Source: Deltaproteobacteria bacterium
GTDB lineage: Bacteria > Myxococcota_A > UBA9160 > UBA6930
NCBI GenBank assembly: GCA_002687015.1
Contig: NYZB01000189.1
Location: 1 to 55,496 of the forward strand
Direction of reading: 5' to 3'
DNA: 55,496 nucleotides
A program made the translations under genes and the position numbers. The number at the start of each line of letters is the position of its first letter. Position 1 is the first letter of the stretch. This document shows positions 15,501 through 23,790 of this stretch, piece by piece. Under the pieces are notes generated by a model. It saw only the letters and a program-made list of their open reading frames with translations. It was not told the origin of the DNA and made no database searches.

Positions 15501-17231
15501 GTGCCGACCCTCCTCCTGGCCGCCCTGTTCCGCGAACCCCGCCCCCCTGACATGGCGGTCGCCTGGGATCGAGAGGGCGTGCGCACCTGGCGCGAGTTCA
15601 GCGAGCACGCCGCCGGGTTGGCCGGGCAGCTCGGTCGCGGCACGAGCTGGGTCGTCGACTGCGCCAGCAGCTACGCCTTCGCGGTGGCGCTCTTCGCGAC
15701 GGCGCGCGCAGGGGCGCTGGCGTGGGTTCCGCCGAACCGACAGCCCGGCACCGTCGGCGATCTGGCGGCGCGCTCGGACGGCCTGCTCTCGGACGGCTCG
15801 GAGGAGCCGGGCGCGTTGCACCCCCTCGCCCTCTCGGCAAAGGCCGCGGCATGTGACCTGCCGGAGGACCGGGCCGCACTGCATCTGTTCACGTCGGGGA
15901 CCACGGGCAGCGCCAAGGAGATCCCCAAGACCTGGCGCCAGCTCGACGAGGTGGCCGAGCTCGAACGCTGCTTCGGCTCGGGCCTGCCCGCTTCGACACG
16001 GGTCTTCTCGACGGCGCCGCACCACCACCTCTACGGTCTCCTGTTCCGCGTCCTCTGGCCCCTCGCCAGCGGCAGGCCCTTCCAGGCCGAAACGCTCCTC
16101 CACGTCGAGGAGCTGCTGCCGCGCATCGCCGAGGGGCCTCCGGCGATGCTGGCCGCGACCCCGGCGCACCTGCGACGGATCACCCAGCGCGAGGAGCTCG
16201 CGCGGTTGCGTGGCCACCTGGTTCGGGTCTTCTCGTCGGGCGGGCCGCTTCCTGCCTCGACCGCCGCGGCGGTCGAGATCGCGTTGGGCGAGCCGCCGGT
16301 GGAGGTGTTCGGCTCGACGGAGAGCGGCGGAGTGGCCCTGCGAAGCCAGCGGTCGGGCGAGCCGCCGCCCTCCTGGCGCCCGTTGGCCCCGGTGCGGGTT
16401 CGCCGCGACGCCGAGACGGGCTGTCTGCGCGTGACCTCCCCGTGGGTGAGCCTCGGCGCCGAGCAGGCGGATGGTCAGCTCGAGCTCGAGATGGGTGACC
16501 GGGTGGAGATCGCGGCGAATGGGGAGTTCCGCCTGCTCGGTCGGGCGGACCGCGTCGTCAAGATCGGGGAGAAGCGGGTCGTCCTGCTGGACATGGAGAG
16601 CCGCCTGCTCGAGCATGGCTTCGTGGACGAGGTGGCGTTGGTCGATGTCGAGCGCGGCGGGGACGCGCGGGTGGGGGCCCTCGTCGTGCTCTCGGCCGAA
16701 GGCCGGGCCGTCCACGAGCGCGAGGGGAGGCGCGAGCTCGGTCGCGCACTCGGAGATCATCTGGCGCCCCACTGGGATCGCGTGGTGCTGCCCCGGATCT
16801 GGCGCGTGGTGCCGGCCCTTCCGCGGGACGAGAGGGGCAAGCTGCCGCGGGAGGCCCTGCTGGCGGAGCTGGCCGAGAGGCCGCGCAGCCCGCTGGTCCT
16901 CGGGGAGGAGCGGGCAGGAGACGTCCTTTGCCGAGAGCTCCGGGTGCCGGAGGATCTCGCGCAGCTGGAGGGTCACTTCCCCGACCTGCCGGTGGTTCCG
17001 GGCGTAGCCCAGGTGGGCTGGGCCCTGGCGGCGGCCGAGGTGTTGCTCGGACGCCCATTGCAGGCACACGGCGTCGAAGCGTTGAAGTTCAAGGAGCCGC
17101 TCCGGCCCGGGACGTCCCTGTCGCTCGAGGTGGAGGCGAACCCGGACGATCGCGCCAAGGGGCGCTTCCGCTTCCGGTGCACCCGGGAGGGGCGCGAGCT
17201 CTCCTCGGGGCGCGTGAAGGTCGAGCCGTGA
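15501..17231 (+). CDS. AMP-ligase fused to an ApeI/FabZ-like hotdog dehydratase
   Basis: A 576-residue two-domain protein. Residues about 1-460 form an adenylate-forming ligase with the P-loop HLFTSGTTGSAKEIPK, a middle region VFGSTESGGVALRS, and hinge EMGDRVEIAANGEFRLLGR. Residues about 470-576 form a hotdog domain with LEGHFPDLPVVPGVAQVGW (catalytic His492), as in FabA/FabZ and ApeI. In characterised enterobacterial APE loci the ligase and ApeI are separate genes, so this is a natural fusion that couples substrate loading with dehydration on the same ACP. The GTG at 15501 lies close after the ACP stop. The product overlaps the glycosyltransferase start by GTGA. Confidence 0.88.
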   Translation: MPTLLLAALFREPRPPDMAVAWDREGVRTWREFSEHAAGLAGQLGRGTSWVVDCASSYAFAVALFATARAGALAWVPPNRQPGTVGDLAARSDGLLSDGSEEPGALHPLALSAKAAACDLPEDRAALHLFTSGTTGSAKEIPKTWRQLDEVAELERCFGSGLPASTRVFSTAPHHHLYGLLFRVLWPLASGRPFQAETLLHVEELLPRIAEGPPAMLAATPAHLRRITQREELARLRGHLVRVFSSGGPLPASTAAAVEIALGEPPVEVFGSTESGGVALRSQRSGEPPPSWRPLAPVRVRRDAETGCLRVTSPWVSLGAEQADGQLELEMGDRVEIAANGEFRLLGRADRVVKIGEKRVVLLDMESRLLEHGFVDEVALVDVERGGDARVGALVVLSAEGRAVHEREGRRELGRALGDHLAPHWDRVVLPRIWRVVPALPRDERGKLPREALLAELAERPRSPLVLGEERAGDVLCRELRVPEDLAQLEGHFPDLPVVPGVAQVGWALAAAEVLLGRPLQAHGVEALKFKEPLRPGTSLSLEVEANPDDRAKGRFRFRCTREGRELSSGRVKVEP

Positions 17232-17980
17232 AGGCCGCGCTGCTGATCCCGGTCTACCAGCATGGGGAGCCGGTGGCGCGGGTGCTCGAGGATCTGGCCG
17301 GGCTCGGGATGACCTGCTTCATGATCGACGACGGCAGCGACGGCGAGAACCGCGAGCGGCTCCTGAAGCTCGCCGTCGAGCACCCCTTCGTCTCCCTCCA
17401 TCGGCTCCCCGCCAACGCGGGCAAGGGGGTGGCCCTGCGCACCGGTTTCCGGCTGGCGGCCCACCGAGGCTACACGCATGTCGTGCACCTCGATGCCGAC
17501 GGGCAGCACTGCTGCGCCGACGTTCCGCGCTTCCTGGCGGCGATGGAGGCGCACCCCGAGGCCCTGGTCCTGGGGACCCCGCTCTTCGACGATTCGGTTC
17601 CCCGTCCCCGGCTGGCTTTCCGGCAGCTCTCCCGGGGCCTGGTCTGGCTGGCCACGCTCTCCTTTGCCGTGGAGGATCCCCTGGTGGGCTTTCGGGGGGT
17701 GCCGCTCGCTCCGACCCTGGCGCTGCTGGACCGGGTGAAGACGGGAGACCACATGGAGTTCGAGCCCGAGCTCGCGGTGCGCCTGGTATGGGCCGGCACG
17801 CCCATGGTGAACCTGCCGACCCGTGTGGTGTACCCGGTCGGCGGCCATTCCAACTTCGACGTGCTCTGGGACGATCTGCGCCTGGCCTGGCTGTACCTGC
17901 GCCTCGCCTTCGGCATGTTCCTGCGCAGTCCACTCCTCCTGTGGCGAAGGCCCGTCGCGATCCCGGCCGAGGGCCCGTGA
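17228..17980 (+). CDS. Family 2 glycosyltransferase
   Basis: A 250-residue GT-A fold protein starting AALLIPVYQHGEPV, with the nucleotide-binding acid MIDDGSDGENR and the metal-binding DxD as Asp89-Ala-Asp91 in VVHLDADGQH. No C-terminal membrane anchor of DPM1 type is clear, although the last 50 residues are hydrophobic (LRLAWLYLRLAFGMFL). It may glycosylate the polyene or its lipid anchor. GTG at 17228 overlaps the stop of the previous gene, and its own TGA overlaps the next GTG, so expression is translationally coupled. GT2 genes are standard members of APE clusters. Confidence 0.85.
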   Translation: MKAALLIPVYQHGEPVARVLEDLAGLGMTCFMIDDGSDGENRERLLKLAVEHPFVSLHRLPANAGKGVALRTGFRLAAHRGYTHVVHLDADGQHCCADVPRFLAAMEAHPEALVLGTPLFDDSVPRPRLAFRQLSRGLVWLATLSFAVEDPLVGFRGVPLAPTLALLDRVKTGDHMEFEPELAVRLVWAGTPMVNLPTRVVYPVGGHSNFDVLWDDLRLAWLYLRLAFGMFLRSPLLLWRRPVAIPAEGP

Positions 17981-18963
17981 GCTCCGCCGCCCCCGGCACG
18001 CCCGCCGAGCCCGATGCGAAGCGATCGCGGGACCGCGACGCACCCTGGGCGCGGACGGCGGAGGCGGGGACCTCCATCGCCATCCGGATCATGAGGGGGC
18101 TGTACCGCCTGCTCGGCCGGCGTCTCTCCAGCGCGCTCATGTGGCCCATCGCCCTCTACTTCACGGTCGTCGGCCGGGAGCACCGCCGAGCCCATCGGCG
18201 CTACATCGAGGCCCTGCGCTCGACGCCCCGGGGCCGAGACGTCGGGCCGCCTCACTTCGGCTCCGCGCTGGCGCACGTCCACGCCTTCGCCATCAACCTC
18301 TTCGATCGCATGGTGGCCTGGGGTGGCGGTCTCGACGACATCCGCTTCATCCACCAGGGCAGTGAGCACCTGTTCCGGCTCGCCGAGGAGAAGCGGGGCG
18401 CCATCCTGATCGGCTCCCATCTCGGCAGCTTCGACATGATGCGGCTGCTCGCCGGGCGCCACGGTCTCGTGGTGAACGTGCTCATGTTCACGAAGAACGC
18501 CGAGCGGATCACCGCCTTCCTGCACAACCTGGATCCCGAGAGCCGGGTGCGGGTGATCGCACTCGATCCCTCCAGCATGCGCACCGCCTTCGAGATCAAG
18601 CAGTGCCTCGACCGCGGCGAATTCGTGGGGATCCTGGGCGACCGCATCTGGCCCGCCGACCGGGCCCATCGCGAGCTGCTGCCCTTCTTCGGGCAGCCCG
18701 CGCCCTTCTCCCTGCGTCCCTTCCTCCTGGCCGGCGTCCTGGGGGCGCCCCTGCTCTTTGCCGTCTGCGTGCGCCGCGGGCCATCGACCTACGAGGCGGC
18801 GGTCGAGGTCCTGCATCCGGGCGGCCAGGTCCCTCGGGCCGCGCGCGAGGCCCGCGCTCGCGAATGGCTGCAAGGCTACGTGGCGAGCCTCGAACACTGG
18901 TGCGGCGAGGAGCCCCTGCAGTGGTTCAACTTCTACGACACCTGGCAGGTGGAGGACGCCTGA
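17977..18963 (+). CDS. HtrB/LpxL-like lipid acyltransferase
   Basis: A 328-residue inner-membrane acyltransferase of the LpxL/HtrB (LABLAT) family. The HX4D dyad is His148...Asp153 in ILIGSHLGSFDMMR, and an Asp-Arg loop follows in FVGILGDRIWPADR. LpxL-type enzymes move acyl chains from ACP to lipid A; APE clusters regularly contain a homologue thought to build the polyene's lipid attachment. It starts at GTG 17977 in a four-base overlap with the glycosyltransferase. The disordered N-terminal 30 residues are charged and poorly conserved, so a later start is possible. Confidence 0.85.
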   Translation: MSSAAPGTPAEPDAKRSRDRDAPWARTAEAGTSIAIRIMRGLYRLLGRRLSSALMWPIALYFTVVGREHRRAHRRYIEALRSTPRGRDVGPPHFGSALAHVHAFAINLFDRMVAWGGGLDDIRFIHQGSEHLFRLAEEKRGAILIGSHLGSFDMMRLLAGRHGLVVNVLMFTKNAERITAFLHNLDPESRVRVIALDPSSMRTAFEIKQCLDRGEFVGILGDRIWPADRAHRELLPFFGQPAPFSLRPFLLAGVLGAPLLFAVCVRRGPSTYEAAVEVLHPGGQVPRAAREARAREWLQGYVASLEHWCGEEPLQWFNFYDTWQVEDA

Positions 18964-18966
18964 GCC

Positions 18967-19449
18967 GTGGACTTCCCCCCGCTCGCGAGCGTGGTGCCCC
19001 ACGCCCCGCCGATGCTGCTCCTGGATCGGGTGCTGGCGCACACCGCGACCGAGACCACCTGTGCCCTGCGCCCCGCGGAGAGCGCGCTCTTCGCCGACGG
19101 CGAGGGCCGCATCCCCGCCTACCTGAGCCTCGAGTGGATGGCCCAGTGCATCGCCGCGCACGGAGGCCTCCACGGCCACGCCGAGGGCTCGCCCCCGCGC
19201 CCGGGTCTGTTCCTCGGCACGCGCCGGGCTCGCCTGCCCGGCCGGAGCTTCCCGCCCGAAGGGGAGCTCCTGGTGTCGGCCCGCTGGCACCACGGTCGGG
19301 GGGTGGGAGCTCACGCGTTCGCCTGTACGCTGCGGGCACCCGGAGAGTCCGGGAGCCTCGCGGAGGGCCTGCTCAACGTGCTGATCTTCGAGAGCCTCGA
19401 CGCGCTGCAAGGGCCTGCGTCCGGGGCCGGCGATCCGACGTGGCGCTGA
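18967..19449 (+). CDS. ApeP-like 3-hydroxyacyl-ACP dehydratase
   Basis: A 160-residue hotdog protein beginning VVPHAPPMLLLDRVLAH, the PHxxPMxLLDxV segment typical of ApeP/FabZ-like dehydratases of APE and flexirubin clusters. The central LSLEWMAQCIAAHGGLHG matches the hotdog helix with its conserved E-x-x-A-Q. It would dehydrate beta-hydroxyacyl-ACP intermediates during polyene chain growth, alongside the ApeI-like domain of the upstream fusion. Start is GTG 18967, three bases after the previous stop, and its end overlaps the reductase gene by ten bases. Confidence 0.85.
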   Translation: MDFPPLASVVPHAPPMLLLDRVLAHTATETTCALRPAESALFADGEGRIPAYLSLEWMAQCIAAHGGLHGHAEGSPPRPGLFLGTRRARLPGRSFPPEGELLVSARWHHGRGVGAHAFACTLRAPGESGSLAEGLLNVLIFESLDALQGPASGAGDPTWR

Positions 19450-20195
19450 GGCGTCGCGCGGCTGCAGCCGGCCCGCGCAGGGTGCTCGTGACGGGGGCGA
19501 GCGGCGGCATCGGCCGCGCCGTGTCCGTGGCCCTGGCGGCCGCCGGCTTTCCCGTCGTGGCCCACTACGGGAGCCGGGCCGAGAAGGCGGAGGAGACCGT
19601 GGCCGCCTGTGAGGGGGCCGGTGGCTCGGCCCGCGCCCTGGGCTTCGACGTGGCCGACCGCGGCGCCAGCGCCCAGGCCCTGGCCGCCGAGGTGGAGGCG
19701 GAGGGCCCCTTCTACGGCGTCGTCGCCAACGCCGGCGTCCACCAGGACGCCGCCTTCCCCGCGATGGGCCCCGAGGCCTGGGACCGGGTGCTGTGCACGA
19801 ACCTGGATGCCTTCCATCACGTGGTCCAACCCCTGGTGCTTCCGATGGTGCGGGCGCGCCGCGGGGGCCGGATCGTCGTGATGTCCTCGGTCAGCGGGTT
19901 GCGGGGCAACCGCGGGCAGGTGAACTACGCCGCCTCCAAGGCAGGGCTGATTGGCGCGGCGAAGGCCCTGGCCCTGGAGCTGGCCAGCCGGGAGATCACG
20001 GTCAACGCTGTGGCGCCCGGACTCATCGAGACGGAGATGACGAGCGAGGTCCCTGTCGAGGCCCTGCGCGCGATGATCCCGGCCCAGCGGCTCGGTACGC
20101 CCGAGGACGTGGCGGCGGCGGTGGCGTTTCTCTTCTCCGACGGCGCGTCCTATGTTACGGGGCAGGTGCTCTCGGTGGATGGGGGCATGACCTAG
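19440..20195 (+). CDS. ApeQ/FabG-like 3-ketoacyl-ACP reductase
   Basis: A 251-residue classical short-chain dehydrogenase. NADPH site VLVTGASGGIGRAVSVAL, NAG motif VVANAGVHQD, catalytic Ser in MSSVSGLRGN, Tyr-x-x-x-Lys in NYAASKAG, and the C-terminal GQVLSVDGGM typical of FabG. It would reduce the beta-keto group after each condensation, the step before dehydration to a conjugated double bond. The GTG at 19440 overlaps the ApeP-like gene, continuing the coupled operon. It is followed by GGAGGAG and the second halogenase-like gene. Confidence 0.92.
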   Translation: MALRRRAAAAGPRRVLVTGASGGIGRAVSVALAAAGFPVVAHYGSRAEKAEETVAACEGAGGSARALGFDVADRGASAQALAAEVEAEGPFYGVVANAGVHQDAAFPAMGPEAWDRVLCTNLDAFHHVVQPLVLPMVRARRGGRIVVMSSVSGLRGNRGQVNYAASKAGLIGAAKALALELASREITVNAVAPGLIETEMTSEVPVEALRAMIPAQRLGTPEDVAAAVAFLFSDGASYVTGQVLSVDGGMT

Positions 20196-20220
20196 GGGCG
20201 GGAGCCCGCTGGAGGAGTGC

Positions 20221-21771
20221 GTGAAGCTCGACGTAGCCATCCTGGGTGCCGGCATGGGTGGCGGCCTGCTCGCGCGCCAGCTCGCTCGCGAGATGCCCGG
20301 CCAGCGGATCGGGGTCTTCGACAAGGACACCGAGACCTCGTACAAGGTCGGCGAGTCGACCGTCGAGATCGGCAGCTCCTACATGATCCGCAGGGTCGGT
20401 CTCTCCCGCTACCTCTACGAGAACCACCTTCCCAAGAACGGCCTCCGCTACTTCTTCGACGACGAGAACAAGAGCGCCGAGCTCACGGAGATGAGCGAGA
20501 TCGGCACGATCAATCTCCCCTTCCATCCGGCCTTCCAGGTGGACCGGGCGCGTCTCGACGCCGATCTCCAGGACATGAACCAGCGGGCCGGGATCGGCGT
20601 GCACCTCGGCGCGCGGGTGACGGATCTCGAGCTCGGGAGCGACGGCGCCGCGCATCGCTTCCGGATCGAGAGGGAGGGTCGAAGCGACCAGGTCGAGTGC
20701 CGCTGGCTGCTCGACGCGACGGGCCGCGCCGCGCTGCTCTCCCGCGCCCTCGGGCTCAGGGTTCGCGACGAGACGCACCGCCTCCATTCGGTCTGGGGGC
20801 GCTTCGAGGGCGTCGCCGACGTCGACGACTGGGGGGACCCGGCCTTCACCGCGCGGGTCCGTCACACCAGCCGCGGCATCTCCACGATCCACTTCTGCTA
20901 CCCGGGCTACTGGATCTGGTTCATCCCGCTGGGCGGCGGGGTCACGAGCATCGGTTTCGTGGGAGAGCCGCCGGTGGATCCCGCGTCGATGCGAAGCGAG
21001 GCGGGCTTCCGGGCCTTCCTCGAATCGCATCGGGCGATCGCCTCGCTGCTGACCCATGCCAAGCCCATCGACACGGCCTCCCTCAAGAACTTCACCTATG
21101 GCACGCGGCGCTTCTTCTCGCGGGATCGCTGGGGTCTGATCGGCGAAGCGGCGGCCTTCGGCGACCCTCTCTACAGCCCGGGCGCGGACTTCATCGCCAT
21201 CGAGAACGACTTCCTCTGCGATCTGGTGCGCCGCGATCTGGGGGGCGAGGCGGACGACGAGGTGGCCCGGCGGGTCGACCTCTACGACGACTTCATGGCC
21301 TTCCGCTACGAGGCAGCGATGCGCCTCTACCGCGGCCTCTACGGCATGCTCGGCAGCTACGAGTTGATGCGCCTCAAGTGGGACTTCGACATCGGCTGCT
21401 ACTACAACCTCTGGGTCGACCCCTACCTCAAGGACCAGTACCTCGACGAGCGCTTCGTGCGCCGCCAGGTGCGCCAGCAGCGCTTCGTGCTCCAGGCGCT
21501 GCAGAACTTCGCCGAGCTCTTCCAGCAGACCGAAGCCCATCTTCGGAAGAAGGGCGAGTACTACCGGAACAACCTGGGCCTCTTCGCCTACGGCCTCGAG
21601 AACATCGACTTCGTCGAGGAGGTGGGCCTGCCGCGCACCCAGCGGGTCGTGCTCGAGAAGACCGCCGAGATCTTCAACGGCGTTCGCCGGCGCGGCCTTG
21701 CGCTACAGGAGCGGGAAGCGCAGGAGAACCTCGCGCTCACGACGATGATGACGCCCCGTCCGCTCGTCTGA
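20221..21771 (+). CDS. Tryptophan-halogenase-like FAD-dependent enzyme (second copy)
   Basis: A 516-residue flavoprotein with VAILGAGMGGGLLARQL (residues 5-21), the KVGESTVEIGSSYM loop, Lys72 in HLPKNGLRYFF, and WxWxIP as W231-I-W233-F-I-P236. It is about 100 residues longer than the copy at 6288 and clearly a different subfamily, of the kind embedded in flexirubin and aryl polyene loci. Brominated or chlorinated aryl polyenes (xanthomonadins, some flexirubins) are known, so aryl-head halogenation is a fair inference, but many relatives are only predicted and some may be reductases or hydroxylases. GGAGGAG just before the GTG at 20221 supports this start. Confidence 0.85.
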   Translation: MKLDVAILGAGMGGGLLARQLAREMPGQRIGVFDKDTETSYKVGESTVEIGSSYMIRRVGLSRYLYENHLPKNGLRYFFDDENKSAELTEMSEIGTINLPFHPAFQVDRARLDADLQDMNQRAGIGVHLGARVTDLELGSDGAAHRFRIEREGRSDQVECRWLLDATGRAALLSRALGLRVRDETHRLHSVWGRFEGVADVDDWGDPAFTARVRHTSRGISTIHFCYPGYWIWFIPLGGGVTSIGFVGEPPVDPASMRSEAGFRAFLESHRAIASLLTHAKPIDTASLKNFTYGTRRFFSRDRWGLIGEAAAFGDPLYSPGADFIAIENDFLCDLVRRDLGGEADDEVARRVDLYDDFMAFRYEAAMRLYRGLYGMLGSYELMRLKWDFDIGCYYNLWVDPYLKDQYLDERFVRRQVRQQRFVLQALQNFAELFQQTEAHLRKKGEYYRNNLGLFAYGLENIDFVEEVGLPRTQRVVLEKTAEIFNGVRRRGLALQEREAQENLALTTMMTPRPLV

Positions 21772-21795
21772 CGCCGGTGGCGTTTCCCCGATCCC

Positions 21796-22518
21796 ATGGT
21801 CCACCGCCATCCCTTTCGGCAGCCGCCGCCGCCCGTGGTCGGGCTGGTCTTCCTCGGACTGGTCGCGGTGGCGGCCTATCCCTTCCTCCTCGAATGGGGG
21901 GTCGCGCGCTTCGGTGTCCGCGCCGTGGCCCTCACCCTGCTCCTGAGTGGTGGGGCCGGCCTGGCCTGGCGCTGGGGCCGCATCCAGGCGCCCGCCCTGC
22001 GTCCCACGCAGCTCGCGATCCTCGCCCTGCTCGCCCTGTCGGCGGCGTGGGCGACGCGCGGACCGCTGCTCTACGTCCCCGCCGCGATCCAGCTGGGCCT
22101 GGCGGCCTACTTCCTCCTCGGCCTGCGCGAGGAAGACTCGGTCGTCGAACGCATGGCCCACTTCATGCAGCCCTGGCTGCCCGATTGGGTGCGGCCCTAC
22201 TGCCGCGTGGTGACGGGTCTCTGGGCGGCCTTCTTCGTCGTCAATGCGGCTGCGATCGTCGCACTCGCCGCCTCCGGAGACCTGGCGCGCTGGCAGGCCT
22301 GGACCGGGGTCGGGCTCTACCTGACCGCCGCCGGTCTGCAGCTGCTCGAGTCCGTGTTTCGCAAGACCTGGTTTCGCGCCTTCGACGAGGGACCCGTGGA
22401 CCGGGTCTTCCGGCGGCTCTTCCCTCCGGAGCACACCGCCCGGGGGCGTCGCTCGATGGCGTACATTGCCCACATGCGGGTCGAGCTCGGCATGGACCCG
22501 CCGGGCGGCCCGAGATGA
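21796..22518 (+). CDS. COG4648-like polytopic membrane protein of polyene clusters
   Basis: A 240-residue inner-membrane protein with about five or six hydrophobic helices (for example VVGLVFLGLVAVAAYPFLL and LAILALLALSAAW) and a charged C-terminal tail ending RSMAYIAHMRVELGMDPP. It resembles the COG4648-type membrane proteins that travel with ketosynthases in aryl polyene loci; their biochemical role is unknown, possibly presenting the growing chain to the membrane. It starts 24 bases after the halogenase-like gene and shares ATGA with the ketosynthase start, so it is co-translated with it. Confidence 0.65.
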   Translation: MVHRHPFRQPPPPVVGLVFLGLVAVAAYPFLLEWGVARFGVRAVALTLLLSGGAGLAWRWGRIQAPALRPTQLAILALLALSAAWATRGPLLYVPAAIQLGLAAYFLLGLREEDSVVERMAHFMQPWLPDWVRPYCRVVTGLWAAFFVVNAAAIVALAASGDLARWQAWTGVGLYLTAAGLQLLESVFRKTWFRAFDEGPVDRVFRRLFPPEHTARGRRSMAYIAHMRVELGMDPPGGPR

Positions 22519-23750
22519 GCGAGCGACGCGTCGTCGTCACGGGCGCAGCCGGCGTGTGCGGCCTGGGCAACGATTGGGCCCAGGTCGGCGAGGGGCTGCG
22601 CCGGGGGCGTTCGGGGATCGCGCCCTGGCCGCCCCTCGACACGGTGGAGGGGATGCGTACCCGTCTGGGAGGCGCCGTCGACGAGCCGCCCCTGCCCGCG
22701 GATGCCCCGCGCAAGAAGCTGCGCGGCATGGGCCGGGTCTCGCGGCTGGCGACCTGGGCTGTTGGTGAAGCCATCGCCGCATCCGGTCTGGAGCAGAGCC
22801 TGCTCTCGGGCGGCAGGACCGGCCTGGCCTTCGGCTCGACCTCGGGAAGCCCGCCCGACATGGTCACCTTCGCGCTCGCCTACGGTGCTGAGCGGCGTCA
22901 AAAGGGCATCACGCCGATGAACTACGTGAAGCTCATGAGTCACACCTGCGCGGCCAACCTGGCCCAGTACTTCGAGGTGCGCGGCACTGTCCTCGCCACG
23001 ACCAGTGCCTGCACCTCCGGGAGCCAGGCGATCGGCAGCGGCTACGAGCAGATCCGCTTCGGCCGGCAGGAGGTCATGGTGTGCGGAGGCGCCGAGGAGC
23101 TCCACGAGATCGAGGTGGGGGTCTTCGACATGATGTTCGCCACCTCGACCCGCAACGAGGCCCCCACCGAGACCCCGAGGCCCTTCGACGTGGACCGGGA
23201 CGGGCTCGTCGTCGCCGAGGGCGCGGGCGCCCTGGTGCTGGAATCCCTCGACCATGCGCGGGAACGGGGCGCACCCATCCTGGGCGAACTGCTCGGCTAC
23301 GCCACCAACTGCGACGGAGCCCATCTGACCGCGCCGGATCCCGCCGGCATGGAGGCCGCCATGTGCGCGGGCCTTGCCGACGCCGGCATCTCCGCGGATC
23401 GCGTCGACTACGTCTGCGCCCACGCCACCGCGACCGAAGCGGGCGACGTGGCCGAGAGCCATGCCATGGCGCGGGCCTATGGGGGTCACACGCCGGTGAG
23501 CTCCCTCAAGGGTCACCTCGGCCACAGCCTCGGAGCCTGTGGCGCCCTGGAGGCGTGGATGACCCTCGAGATGATGCGCGAGGGCTGGGTTGCGCCCACC
23601 CACAACCTGGAGCGCGTCGACCCGGCCTGCGCGCAGCTCGACTACGTGATGGGCGGACCCCGCGAGGCCGCCCTCGAGATTGCCGTCAGCAACAACTCCG
23701 CCTTCGGCGGGATCAACACGTCGCTGGTGTTCGGGCGATTCGAGAGCTGA
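22515..23750 (+). CDS. ApeR-like beta-ketoacyl-ACP synthase
   Basis: A 411-residue thiolase-fold ketosynthase. The nucleophile is Cys166 in TTSACTSGSQAIGS, the two histidines are in VCAHATATEAGD and LKGHLGHSLGACGALE, and the C-terminal NNSAFGGINTSL is the family's glycine-rich loop. A FabF-type condensing enzyme with this context corresponds to ApeR, thought to act early in aryl polyene assembly. It ends the plus-strand operon begun at 14218. A second KS with its chain-length factor lies apart at 31875-33799. Confidence 0.92.
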   Translation: MSERRVVVTGAAGVCGLGNDWAQVGEGLRRGRSGIAPWPPLDTVEGMRTRLGGAVDEPPLPADAPRKKLRGMGRVSRLATWAVGEAIAASGLEQSLLSGGRTGLAFGSTSGSPPDMVTFALAYGAERRQKGITPMNYVKLMSHTCAANLAQYFEVRGTVLATTSACTSGSQAIGSGYEQIRFGRQEVMVCGGAEELHEIEVGVFDMMFATSTRNEAPTETPRPFDVDRDGLVVAEGAGALVLESLDHARERGAPILGELLGYATNCDGAHLTAPDPAGMEAAMCAGLADAGISADRVDYVCAHATATEAGDVAESHAMARAYGGHTPVSSLKGHLGHSLGACGALEAWMTLEMMREGWVAPTHNLERVDPACAQLDYVMGGPREAALEIAVSNNSAFGGINTSLVFGRFES

Positions 23751-23756
23751 GCCGCC

Positions 23757-23790
23757 GGGGAGCCCGGTCGAGACGAAGGCCCCGCTCCCC
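23757..23790. terminator. Weak bidirectional hairpin between ketosynthase and ABC permease
   Basis: GGGGAGC (23757-23763) pairs with GCTCCCC (23784-23790) around a 20-base loop, in the 40-base gap between two convergent genes. It has no T-run, and the loop is long, so termination activity is only possible. Confidence 0.3.

Noticed and set aside
20217..23750. 1177-codon plus-strand open frame
   Set aside because: Only its last 411 codons are the ketosynthase; the rest is a shadow of the halogenase-like and membrane protein genes in another frame.
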